Shown piece after piece: positions 1 through 5,040 of a stretch of DNA of 5,040 bases. The stretch's first letter is position 1; the number at the start of each line of letters is the position of its first letter. The stretch spans positions 1-5,040 of the forward strand of contig DAOUWH010000136.1 in NCBI GenBank assembly GCA_030667205.1, read 5' to 3'. The position numbers and the translations under genes are program-made. Below the pieces are notes generated by a model. The model worked only from the letters and a program-made list of their open reading frames with translations, searched no databases and was not told the DNA's origin. This DNA comes from Nitrospirota bacterium. Its GTDB lineage: Bacteria > Nitrospirota > Thermodesulfovibrionia > Thermodesulfovibrionales > JdFR-86.

Positions 1-189
1 CTGAACACCGAGAGGCTTGCCCTTGCCAACGACGACGCCATAGTAATGCACCCCGGACCCATGAACAGGGGCATAGAGATAACATCGAAAGTGGCCGACG
101 GGGCAAGGTCGGTAATACTGGAGCAGGTGACAAACGGCATTGCCGTGAGGATGGCGGTGCTGTATCTCCTTGCGGGGGCAAGGCAGTGA
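1..189 (+). CDS. pyrB: Aspartate carbamoyltransferase, C-terminal part (5' end outside window)
   Basis: The last 62 codons of a gene that begins left of the window, read in frame 1 and ending with TGA at 187-189. PyrB condenses carbamoyl phosphate and aspartate to N-carbamoylaspartate in the cytoplasm, the first committed step of pyrimidine synthesis. Recognisable parts are the HPGPMNRG active-site loop (fragment residues 17-24), which in the family contributes to carbamoyl phosphate and aspartate binding, and the typical C-terminal helix with SVILEQVTNGIAVRMAVLY (residues 37-55). The HPGP-N-R-G form is the one seen in bacterial PyrB proteins that sit beside a class I PyrC. The stop overlaps the pyrC GTG start by four bases, which supports both the identity and an operon. 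Only the C-terminus is visible, so the N-terminal carbamoyl phosphate site cannot be judged. Confidence 0.94.
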   Translation: MNTERLALANDDAIVMHPGPMNRGIEITSKVADGARSVILEQVTNGIAVRMAVLYLLAGARQ

Positions 190-1475
190 AGATACTTGTA
201 AAGAACGGCCATATCATTGATCCCTCACAGGATATCGATGGTGTGTTCGACCTGCTGATAGAGGGCCGCATCATCAGGGGCATGTACCCGGAGGGAAAGG
301 CGCAGAAAGGGCTTTTAACACAGAAAGACAGGGTAATCGATGCCGGCGGCAAGCACGTGATGCCCGGCCTGGTGGACATGCACGTCCATCTTAGGGAGCC
401 GGGCTTTGAGTACAAGGAGACCATCAATACCGGCACGCATGCGGCCATAAAAGGCGGCATCACTACCGTCTGCGCAATGCCCAACACCTCGCCCGTAAAC
501 GACAACTCGGGTATCACCGAGTTTGTCATCAGGAAGTCGCAGAAGGAGGGCATGTGCTCGGTGTTTCCCGTGGGCGCGATTACAAAGGGCCTTAAGGGGA
601 AAGAGCTTGCCGAGTTCGGCTTGATGAAGGAAGAGGGCTGCATCGCCTTTACGGACGACGGCATGCCCGTGATGAACCCGGTCATAATGAGGAGGGCGCT
701 TGAGTATTCGAGGGCGTTCGACGTGCCGATAATCGCCCATTCGGAGGATTTAAACCTCTCTGGCGGAGGGTCCATGAACGAGGGGCTTCTCTCGGAGATC
801 ATGGGCCTGGAGGGTATACCGAGGGCCGCTGAGGAGACAATGGTCTTCAGGGACGTCGCGCTGGCGGAGCTTACGGGCGGGAGGCTTCATGTGGCGCATG
901 TCTCGACCAAGGGCTCGGTAAAAATAATCAGGGAGGCCAAGGCCAGTGGCGTAAAGGTCACGGCAGAGACCTGCCCGCATTATTTCTCGATAACCGAGGA
1001 CGCCGTAATGGGCTACAACACCAACGCAAAGGTGAACCCCCCGCTCAGGACCCCCGCCGACATCGAAGCGATTAAGGAAGGCCTTAGAGACGGCACCATC
1101 GACGTAATAGTAACCGACCACGCGCCCCATCACTACGACGAAAAACTCCTCGAATTCGACCATGCGCCGCCCGGGATATCGGGGCTTGAGACCTCGCTGT
1201 CGCTGTCGCTGAGCCTGGTGGAGGAGGGGGTGCTGACACTTGAGGGGCTCGTTGAGAAAATGGCCCTTAACCCCGCGCAGATACTCGGCCTCAAACGCGG
1301 TACCATGAAGGCGGGGGCAAGGGCGGACGTGACGATCGTAGACTTAAAGAAGAAGTTTAAGGTTGACCCAAAAGACTTTGTTTCTAAAGGTAAAAATACT
1401 CCGTTTGATGGGTGGCTCCTGATGGGGGCCCCGGTCATAACCATCTGCGCGGGGAAGGTGTACGAATGGGACTAA
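186..1475 (+). CDS. pyrC: Dihydroorotase, class I zinc amidohydrolase
   Basis: A complete 429-residue protein, the usual length for class I dihydroorotases. It cyclises N-carbamoylaspartate to dihydroorotate, the step after PyrB. The amidohydrolase metal set is present: H66 and H68 in DMHVHLREPG, D158 in FTDDG, H185 in IIAHSED, H238 in HVAHVS and D311 in VTDHAPH. The spacing matches the ligands I remember from the Bacillus and Aquifex enzymes. R70 and N100 (MPNTSPVND) fit substrate contacts, so the enzyme looks catalytically intact. An N-terminal beta-sandwich strand (ILVKNGHIIDP) and the C-terminal GARADVTIVDL segment complete the fold. The GTG start at 186 overlaps the pyrB stop (GTGA), and a G-rich stretch at 174-183 could serve as ribosome binding site; the next methionine, residue 33, would remove the first strand. 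Some family members are inactive partners of PyrB, but the full ligand set argues against that here. Confidence 0.96.
   Translation: MKILVKNGHIIDPSQDIDGVFDLLIEGRIIRGMYPEGKAQKGLLTQKDRVIDAGGKHVMPGLVDMHVHLREPGFEYKETINTGTHAAIKGGITTVCAMPNTSPVNDNSGITEFVIRKSQKEGMCSVFPVGAITKGLKGKELAEFGLMKEEGCIAFTDDGMPVMNPVIMRRALEYSRAFDVPIIAHSEDLNLSGGGSMNEGLLSEIMGLEGIPRAAEETMVFRDVALAELTGGRLHVAHVSTKGSVKIIREAKASGVKVTAETCPHYFSITEDAVMGYNTNAKVNPPLRTPADIEAIKEGLRDGTIDVIVTDHAPHHYDEKLLEFDHAPPGISGLETSLSLSLSLVEEGVLTLEGLVEKMALNPAQILGLKRGTMKAGARADVTIVDLKKKFKVDPKDFVSKGKNTPFDGWLLMGAPVITICAGKVYEWD
1194..1217 (+). repeat. Short in-frame hexanucleotide repeat inside pyrC
   Basis: The hexamer TCGCTG occurs three times head to tail (1194-1211) and is followed by the degenerate unit AGCCTG (1212-1217). 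In frame it encodes four Ser-Leu pairs, PyrC residues 337-344, just after GLET. Many homologues have an Ala-Leu-Pro-Leu type sequence here, so the protein position is ordinary and only the DNA regularity stands out. A change of one unit would add or remove two residues without a frameshift. Confidence 0.6.
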
Positions 1476-1532
1476 AAGCTCTCCCTAAGTCCATTCAGGA
1501 GTATCACGAGGACTTAAGAAGTCCGAGCTCCT
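1469..1532. other. Convergent pyrC/mqnA gap with complementary short segments, no clear terminator
   Basis: Two convergent transcripts end here: pyrC stops at 1475 and mqnA at 1504. GGACT (1469-1473) can pair with AGTCC (1488-1492), and GGACTT (1510-1515) can pair with AAGTCC (1519-1524) around a three-base loop. AGGAG (1497-1501) and CTCCT (1528-1532) could form an outer stem around the latter. GGACTT could also pair with the AAGTCC at 1487-1492, so the folds are alternatives. Neither strand has a T-run after a hairpin, so this is not a standard intrinsic terminator. Protection of the 3' ends, or Rho-dependent ending, is possible but not shown. Confidence 0.35.
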
Positions 1533-2361
1533 TGAGGTAGCGCTTAAACATCCCAAGCCCCTCCATGTGCTTTTCGTCGAGGTCATAGGAGATGAGCCTC
1601 CAGTACTCCGCGACCCTCTCGGGCGGTATGACGGCATCGACACGGGTTGCAAGCTCGGGAAGTTTTTTCAGCGCCTCGCTCTTTGCGTGGCCGAGGTCGC
1701 GTATGAATCTCTCAAGCAGCTCTCTTTTCTCGCCGGGCATGTCCTTCCGGGCGATCCAGAGGGCGTAGACAAAGGGCAGGTCCGTGAAGCCCTGCCATAT
1801 CTCGCCGAGGTCGTACACGAAGTACTGTGTGAGCCCGAACCTCAGGAAGCTGCAGCCGGTCTCCGGGCATTCCTCGGGGATGTTTTGCGCCATGCGAGCC
1901 GCCCTCAGGGCATCGTCGCCGATAGCGAGGTAGGCAGAATGAAATTTCAATGCCTCGTTATAGGGCATGTTGCTGACTACTATTTCGCAGTCGATCCTGT
2001 GGAATTTCCTGAGTATGATCTCAAGGAGGGCCGCCGATGTCTCGGACTGGTGCGTGACGAACACCTCCCTGCCGTGAAGTCCCTTTAGGGGCAGCCTGCT
2101 GAAAAGCAGGATGCTCTCCACCGGCCCCCGCGAGCTTATCGAATGCCCCTCGATTACTCCGTAGGCGCTCTCGTCCCTGAGGTATTCGATTGACGAGGAG
2201 GGGCTTACGTCTATCTTGCCTTCCCGGAGCATCCTGTTCAGGGCCGAGGGGTAGCCCTCCACGAACTCATAGCCCATGCAGTCGCACTCTTTCTGGAGCA
2301 CGTGGAATATCGGCGCCAGGTTCAGGTACGGTATCTTCCCTATTCTCAGTTTCGCGTGCAT
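1504..2361 (-). CDS. mqnA: Chorismate dehydratase (futalosine menaquinone pathway)
   Basis: A complete 285-residue protein of normal family length. MqnA removes water from chorismate to give 3-[(1-carboxyvinyl)oxy]benzoate, the first step of the futalosine route to menaquinone. It has a periplasmic-binding-protein-like two-lobe fold but no signal peptide, consistent with a cytoplasmic enzyme. Typical marks are the start IGKIPYLNLAPIFHVL (residues 7-22), DVSPSSSIEYL (51-61), SISSRGPVESILLFS (74-88), AIGDDAL (146-152) and DLGEIWQGFTDLPFVYALW (184-202). MqnD, the sister family, starts with an SPCPNDT-type motif instead, so MqnA is preferred. The ATG at 2361-2359 shares one base with the methyltransferase stop (TGATG), implying translational coupling; a GGGGG run about nine bases upstream may be the ribosome binding site. 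No other mqn gene is in the window, so the rest of the pathway must lie elsewhere. Confidence 0.9.
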   Translation of the reverse strand: MHAKLRIGKIPYLNLAPIFHVLQKECDCMGYEFVEGYPSALNRMLREGKIDVSPSSSIEYLRDESAYGVIEGHSISSRGPVESILLFSRLPLKGLHGREVFVTHQSETSAALLEIILRKFHRIDCEIVVSNMPYNEALKFHSAYLAIGDDALRAARMAQNIPEECPETGCSFLRFGLTQYFVYDLGEIWQGFTDLPFVYALWIARKDMPGEKRELLERFIRDLGHAKSEALKKLPELATRVDAVIPPERVAEYWRLISYDLDEKHMEGLGMFKRYLKELGLLKSS

Positions 2362-2990
2362 CAGGCCGAACCCCCGGGCGCTTTTCTGTAAAGGAAAATG
2401 GTGAAATCCCCGGGCAGGTAGTCCTGCCTCAGCACGAAATGGGGCGTCAGGTTCTTACTGACGAAATCCGCCAGATCCTCCGGCGAGGTGTAGTTTAGCT
2501 CCGCCCCCTTGTAGTCCGAGTGCGAAGAAAGCGCGTTCAGGGCCAGGGCATCTTCGGTGCGGTCAAAGAGTTTTACCAGGACATTTTTCATGCTTTTCTC
2601 GACGCCCTCGACCCTGTTGTTGAAGACTCCGCAGACGAAGACGAGGTCGAAGCGTTTGTCCGTAAAGGTGTCTTCCTCGATGTCCGCTACCCTGAAGACG
2701 GCCTCCGGGTGTTTTTTACTGGCAAGGGCGATGAGGTCGGGGTTTATGTCCACCCCGGCATACTCCACATCAATGCCATCCTCTTTAAGAAACCCGAAGA
2801 AGTCTCCTTTTCCGCACCCGTAGTCGAGGACTTTTTTCCCGTTGAGCTCCGGCACTATATCAAGCAGCACCCGGTAGCGCATGCGCTGTCCCACGGGGCT
2901 CCAGCGAAGTGCCTCGGGCCTGTCGCCGTGGAGCATGAGGTTTTTGCTGTAGAACGAGACGAGATATTCCTTTGCCAGGCCGTCCATCAT
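2361..2990 (-). CDS. Uncharacterised class I SAM-dependent methyltransferase
   Basis: A soluble protein of 209 residues with a Rossmann-type methyltransferase core. Motif I is VLDYGCGKGDF (residues 54-64), the glycine-rich SAM loop. GVDINPDLI (79-87) follows, with D81 as the likely ribose-binding acid; VADIEED (101-107) fits the adenine-side acid; FDLVFVCGVFN (114-124) is the motif IV strand. The N-terminal segment with HGDRPEALRW (21-30) and the C-terminal YLPGDFTIFLYRK (191-203) recall a family of short uncharacterised bacterial methyltransferases; this is from memory, without a search. The substrate is unknown. It is not a clear UbiE/MenG, whose own signature motifs I do not see. ATG at 2990 overlaps the rnj stop by four bases; the second ATG (2987) also overlaps the stop and sits three bases after GAGGT, so the protein may start one residue later. 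The context, between rnj and mqnA, suggests co-expression but not a role. Confidence 0.87.
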   Translation of the reverse strand: MMDGLAKEYLVSFYSKNLMLHGDRPEALRWSPVGQRMRYRVLLDIVPELNGKKVLDYGCGKGDFFGFLKEDGIDVEYAGVDINPDLIALASKKHPEAVFRVADIEEDTFTDKRFDLVFVCGVFNNRVEGVEKSMKNVLVKLFDRTEDALALNALSSHSDYKGAELNYTSPEDLADFVSKNLTPHFVLRQDYLPGDFTIFLYRKAPGGSA

Positions 2991-4636
2991 ACCTCGACTA
3001 TTATAGGCATTATCATGGGCCGCCTGTCCATGGTGTTGCGGAAATATTTTTTAACCACGTTTCTCAGGCGCGCCTGTAGCAAAGCCTTGTCCGAGACGAC
3101 TTCCTGGTCGAGGCCCTTGATGGTCTCGGAGACGAGGTCCCTGACCTCGTCGAGTATCTCCTGGGAGGACTCCTCGTGTATAAAGCCCCTGGTTATGATA
3201 TCGGGGCCCACGACGATATCGCCCGAGGGCCTCTCCACCGTAATCAGGATGAGCACGATGCCGTCCTGCGACAGCCACCTGCGGTCCCTGAGGACCATCT
3301 CCTCGACGTCGCCTATGCCGTCTATAAAAACTCTTCCGGAGGGCACCTTGCCGTTTACCCGTGCCCCCTCCTCGGTAATTTCGAGCAAGTCGCCGTCGCT
3401 TAGGATGAAGACGTTCTCACGGGGGATGCCCTGCTTGCGGGCGAGCCTCGAATGGCTGACGAGGAAGCGGTACTCCCCGTGCACGGGCACGAAGTACCTG
3501 GGGCGCACCATGTTGAGCATGAGCTTCAGCTCCTCCTTCGAGGCATGGCCCGAGACGTGTATCTCGGAGACCTTCTCGTAGATGACGTTCGCCCCGCGCT
3601 TGAAGAGGTGGTTTATTATCCTGCCGATAGGGCGCTCGTTGCCGGGTATCATCTTTGCCGAGAGTATCACGATGTCGCCTTCGCGTATCTGTATCTGCTT
3701 GTGCTCGCCGGTGGCGATCCTCGAAAGCACGCTCATGGGCTCGCCCTGGCTTCCGGTGGTTATTATCACGACCTCGTTGTCCTTGAGCCTCTGGAGGGCG
3801 TCGAGCTTGAGCCAGGTGTCCTTCGGTATCCTGAGATAGCCCAGGTCGAGGGCTATCTGGGCGTTGCCCACGATACTCCTGCCGCAGAGTATGACTTTTC
3901 TTCCGAACATGGCGGCCACGTCGATGGCCTGCTGTATGCGGTGGATATTGCTTGCGAAGGTGGAGATTATTATCCTGCCCGGGGCGGTGGAGAATATGCT
4001 TTCAAAGGCCCTGCGGACCTCTTTTTCCGAATAGGTGAAGCCGCCGCGCTCGGCGTTTGTGCTGTCCGAAAGCAGGAGCAGGGTGCCCTTTTCTCCGTAC
4101 TCGGTGAACTTGTGGAAGTCAAGGAGTTCCCCGTCCACGGGCGTGGGGTCGATTTTAAAATCCCCGGTGTGGACGACCCTGCCGATGGGGGTCGTGATGC
4201 CCAGGGCCACGCCGTCCACTATGCTGTGCGTCACCCTCATGAACTCTACAATAAAGGCCCCGAGCTCTATGACGTCCCGTGGCTTTACGGAGATGAGCCT
4301 TACGTCTTCGAGGCGGTGCTCGGCGAGCTTGCGCTTGACAAGCCCCAGCGTAAGCGGGGTGCCGTAGACCGGGACGTTAAGTTCTTTCATCAGAAAGGGC
4401 AGGGCGCCCGTGTGGTCTTCGTGGCCGTGGGTAAGCACGACCCCCCGTACCCTTTCCTTGTTCTCGAGGATGTACGTAAAGTCGGGGATGACGAAGTCCA
4501 CGCCGAACATGTCCTCCTCCGGGAACATCAGCCCGGCGTCAATGACCATGATGTCATCGCCGTACTCAAGGACGGTCATGTTGAGACCGACTTCCTCGAC
4601 CCCACCAAGTGGGATTACGGAGAGCTTTTTATCCAT
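2987..4636 (-). CDS. rnj: Ribonuclease J (metallo-beta-lactamase / beta-CASP nuclease)
   Basis: A complete 549-residue protein, close to the usual 550-560. RNase J acts in the cytoplasm as a 5'-3' exoribonuclease and endonuclease in mRNA decay and RNA maturation. The metal site is intact: H70, H72, D74 and H75 in THGHEDHTG, H137 in VTHSIVD and D159 in HTGDFK. The beta-CASP part shows SDSTNAERGG (190-199), STFASNIHRIQQ (225-236), TTGSQGEP (293-300), the HVSGHAS motif with H364 (360-366) and PVHGEYR with H386 (384-390). The roughly 100-residue C-terminal domain (from about 450) is present, so the protein is not truncated. RNase Z and CPSF-type nucleases of the same superfamily lack this arrangement. 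The ATG is the first possible start, because an in-frame TAA (4642-4640) lies three bases before it. No good Shine-Dalgarno is seen. It heads the three-gene unit with the methyltransferase and mqnA. Confidence 0.96.
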   Translation of the reverse strand: MDKKLSVIPLGGVEEVGLNMTVLEYGDDIMVIDAGLMFPEEDMFGVDFVIPDFTYILENKERVRGVVLTHGHEDHTGALPFLMKELNVPVYGTPLTLGLVKRKLAEHRLEDVRLISVKPRDVIELGAFIVEFMRVTHSIVDGVALGITTPIGRVVHTGDFKIDPTPVDGELLDFHKFTEYGEKGTLLLLSDSTNAERGGFTYSEKEVRRAFESIFSTAPGRIIISTFASNIHRIQQAIDVAAMFGRKVILCGRSIVGNAQIALDLGYLRIPKDTWLKLDALQRLKDNEVVIITTGSQGEPMSVLSRIATGEHKQIQIREGDIVILSAKMIPGNERPIGRIINHLFKRGANVIYEKVSEIHVSGHASKEELKLMLNMVRPRYFVPVHGEYRFLVSHSRLARKQGIPRENVFILSDGDLLEITEEGARVNGKVPSGRVFIDGIGDVEEMVLRDRRWLSQDGIVLILITVERPSGDIVVGPDIITRGFIHEESSQEILDEVRDLVSETIKGLDQEVVSDKALLQARLRNVVKKYFRNTMDRRPMIMPIIVEV

Positions 4637-4671
4637 AAATTATAAATGTGAGTCCTGATTAAGCCTGTGAT

Positions 4672-4680
4672 ATTTTAGCA
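4672..4680 (-). promoter_or_regulatory. Candidate extended -10 promoter element for rnj
   Basis: Read on the minus strand this is TGCTAAAAT, an extended -10 (TGn plus a hexamer one base from TATAAT). It lies about 36 bases before the rnj ATG and would place a transcript start near 4665, with a leader of roughly 28 bases. No good -35 is seen at 17 bases; TCGACA upstream is about 26 bases away, too far. A perfect TATAAT also lies at 4639-4644 but is too close to the ATG. This is inference from one motif only. Confidence 0.35.
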
Positions 4681-4906
4681 CATTTCCGGCATGGGGATTT
4701 AGCTGTCGAGGCCCGATATTACGGGAAATAATTTTTTAGCCGTCAAGCTTGCCAATAGCAGGGAGCTTATCCGTAAAACCTGATTCAATTGCCTGATTCG
4801 ATGGGAGGTTGTCTAAGACTTTTTCATATCTTCGATGGATTAGCCGTTGTCGCCGGGGAATACATCGATATGCCCGCCGCTTTAGTTTAAATCCGACCGC
4901 ATTCCC

Positions 4907-4915
4907 TGTTATAAT
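4907..4915 (+). promoter_or_regulatory. Candidate extended -10 promoter for the gene at 4961
   Basis: TGTTATAAT is a perfect extended -10 (TGn plus TATAAT). At 18 bases spacing, TTTAAA (4886-4891) matches four of six positions of a sigma-70 -35 box. A start near 4922 would give a leader of about 40 bases containing the AAGGGA ribosome binding site. The position, sequence and direction agree with the downstream gene, but this rests on motif matching alone. Confidence 0.5.
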
Positions 4916-4944
4916 TAAAAGTTGCATTAAATAATATTAAAGAA

Positions 4945-4950
4945 AAGGGA
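4945..4950 (+). promoter_or_regulatory. Ribosome binding site supporting the start at 4961
   Basis: AAGGGA lies ten bases before the ATG at 4961. The spacing is slightly long but acceptable, and this is the only purine-rich site close to the start. Together with the cysteine-rich reading frame that follows, it decides the start of the right-hand partial gene. Confidence 0.5.
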
Positions 4951-4960
4951 AAAATCACTT

Positions 4961-5040
4961 ATGAAAGAGACCACCAAGAGCGAGTGCGCGTCATGCCCGG
5001 CCCTCTGTTGCGAAGGCCTTACCATCGACATAAAAAAGCC
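4961..5040 (+). CDS. Probable YkgJ-type cysteine-cluster protein, N-terminal part (3' end outside window)
   Basis: Only 26 full codons are visible, starting with MKETTKSECASCPALCCEGL. The cysteines C9, C12, C16 and C17 form C-x2-C-x3-CC. This pattern near the N-terminus, followed by a strand and then a Lys/Pro stretch, is typical of the YkgJ / CxxCxxxCC family, thought to bind zinc or an iron-sulfur cluster through these and further cysteines. The precise function of the family is poorly known. The gene is divergent from rnj and has its own candidate promoter and ribosome binding site. The assignment rests on one motif in a fragment; the rest of the cluster cannot be checked here, so another small cysteine-rich metalloprotein remains possible. 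Confidence 0.65.
   Translation, partial: MKETTKSECASCPALCCEGLTIDIKK

Larger units (their letters stand above)
4637..4960. other. Divergent AT-richer intergenic spacer, no supported gene
   Basis: These 324 bases separate rnj (minus) from the gene at 4961 (plus) and are visibly richer in A and T than the surrounding coding DNA. They hold the two candidate promoters and three pairs of 8-base direct repeats: CCTGATTC at 4779-4786 and 4792-4799, TTCGATGG at 4797-4804 and 4831-4838, TTAGCCGT at 4736-4743 and 4840-4847. CCTGATT also occurs at 4654-4660. About one such pair would be expected by chance in this length, so the excess is small. A weak CCCG/CGGG hairpin (4712-4725) precedes a T6 run (4732-4737), but its four-base stem is too short to call a terminator. 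I see no tRNA, riboswitch fold or convincing coding sequence. Confidence 0.6.

Noticed and set aside
315..1444. Three minus-strand open frames opposite pyrC
   Set aside because: They are histidine-, arginine- or serine-rich shadows of the dihydroorotase codons, with no independent evidence.
1567..2088. A 173-codon plus-strand open frame opposite mqnA
   Set aside because: It is antisense to a clear MqnA and has no recognisable motif or ribosome binding site.
2520..3581. A long plus-strand open frame (353 codons) opposite the methyltransferase and rnj
   Set aside because: It runs across two well-supported genes on the other strand and its translation looks like low-complexity shadow sequence.
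4639..4644. A perfect TATAAT on the minus strand directly before rnj
   Set aside because: It lies two bases from the ATG, so transcription from it would start inside the gene, and no matching -35 is present.
3452..4645. A long plus-strand open frame (397 codons) opposite rnj
   Set aside because: It is antisense to an intact RNase J. Strong codon bias in GC-rich genes often leaves long open frames on the opposite strand; the translation has no family signature.
4711..4737. CCCG/CGGG hairpin followed by T6, resembling a plus-strand terminator
   Set aside because: The stem is only four base pairs, six bases separate it from the T-run, and no plus-strand gene ends upstream.
4736..4927. A 63-residue open reading frame on the minus strand inside the divergent spacer
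   Set aside because: It has no Shine-Dalgarno, recognisable motif or hydrophobic segment, and it is arginine-rich in a way expected of a chance frame. It overlaps the candidate promoter of the right-hand gene.

Overview
The window looks like a bacterial chromosome with fairly GC-rich coding DNA and a clearly more AT-rich stretch near the right end. Its genes use AGG for arginine and ATA for isoleucine often. A gene of the futalosine (MqnA-type) menaquinone route and RNase J occur together, which fits several lineages, for example Desulfobacterota- or Nitrospirota-like anaerobes. The window alone does not fix the taxon, so this is only a suggestion. No mobile element, CRISPR array, tRNA or rRNA was seen.

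Left part, + strand (1-1475): the 3' end of pyrB (aspartate carbamoyltransferase) overlaps the GTG start of a complete pyrC (dihydroorotase) by 4 bases. These catalyse consecutive steps of de novo pyrimidine synthesis, and the overlap indicates a translationally coupled pyr operon entering from the left.

Middle, - strand (1504-4636): a tightly packed three-gene unit is read right to left: rnj (ribonuclease J), an uncharacterised class I SAM-dependent methyltransferase, and mqnA (chorismate dehydratase). Both junctions are stop/start overlaps, so the three are almost certainly one transcript. The unit converges on pyrC across only 28 bases, with no classical hairpin-plus-T-run terminator; the gap does hold several mutually complementary short segments.

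Right part (4637-5040): a 324-base AT-richer divergent spacer lies between rnj and a gene starting at 4961. Each side has a candidate extended -10 promoter facing outward (about 4672-4680 for rnj, 4907-4915 for the right-hand gene). The right-hand gene is cut by the window edge after 26 codons. Its cysteine pattern C-x2-C-x3-CC suggests a YkgJ-type cysteine-cluster protein.

Functionally the window is mostly housekeeping: pyrimidine synthesis, RNA processing and quinone synthesis. The least understood pieces are the methyltransferase between rnj and mqnA and the divergent spacer. I found no convincing evidence of a new multi-gene system.
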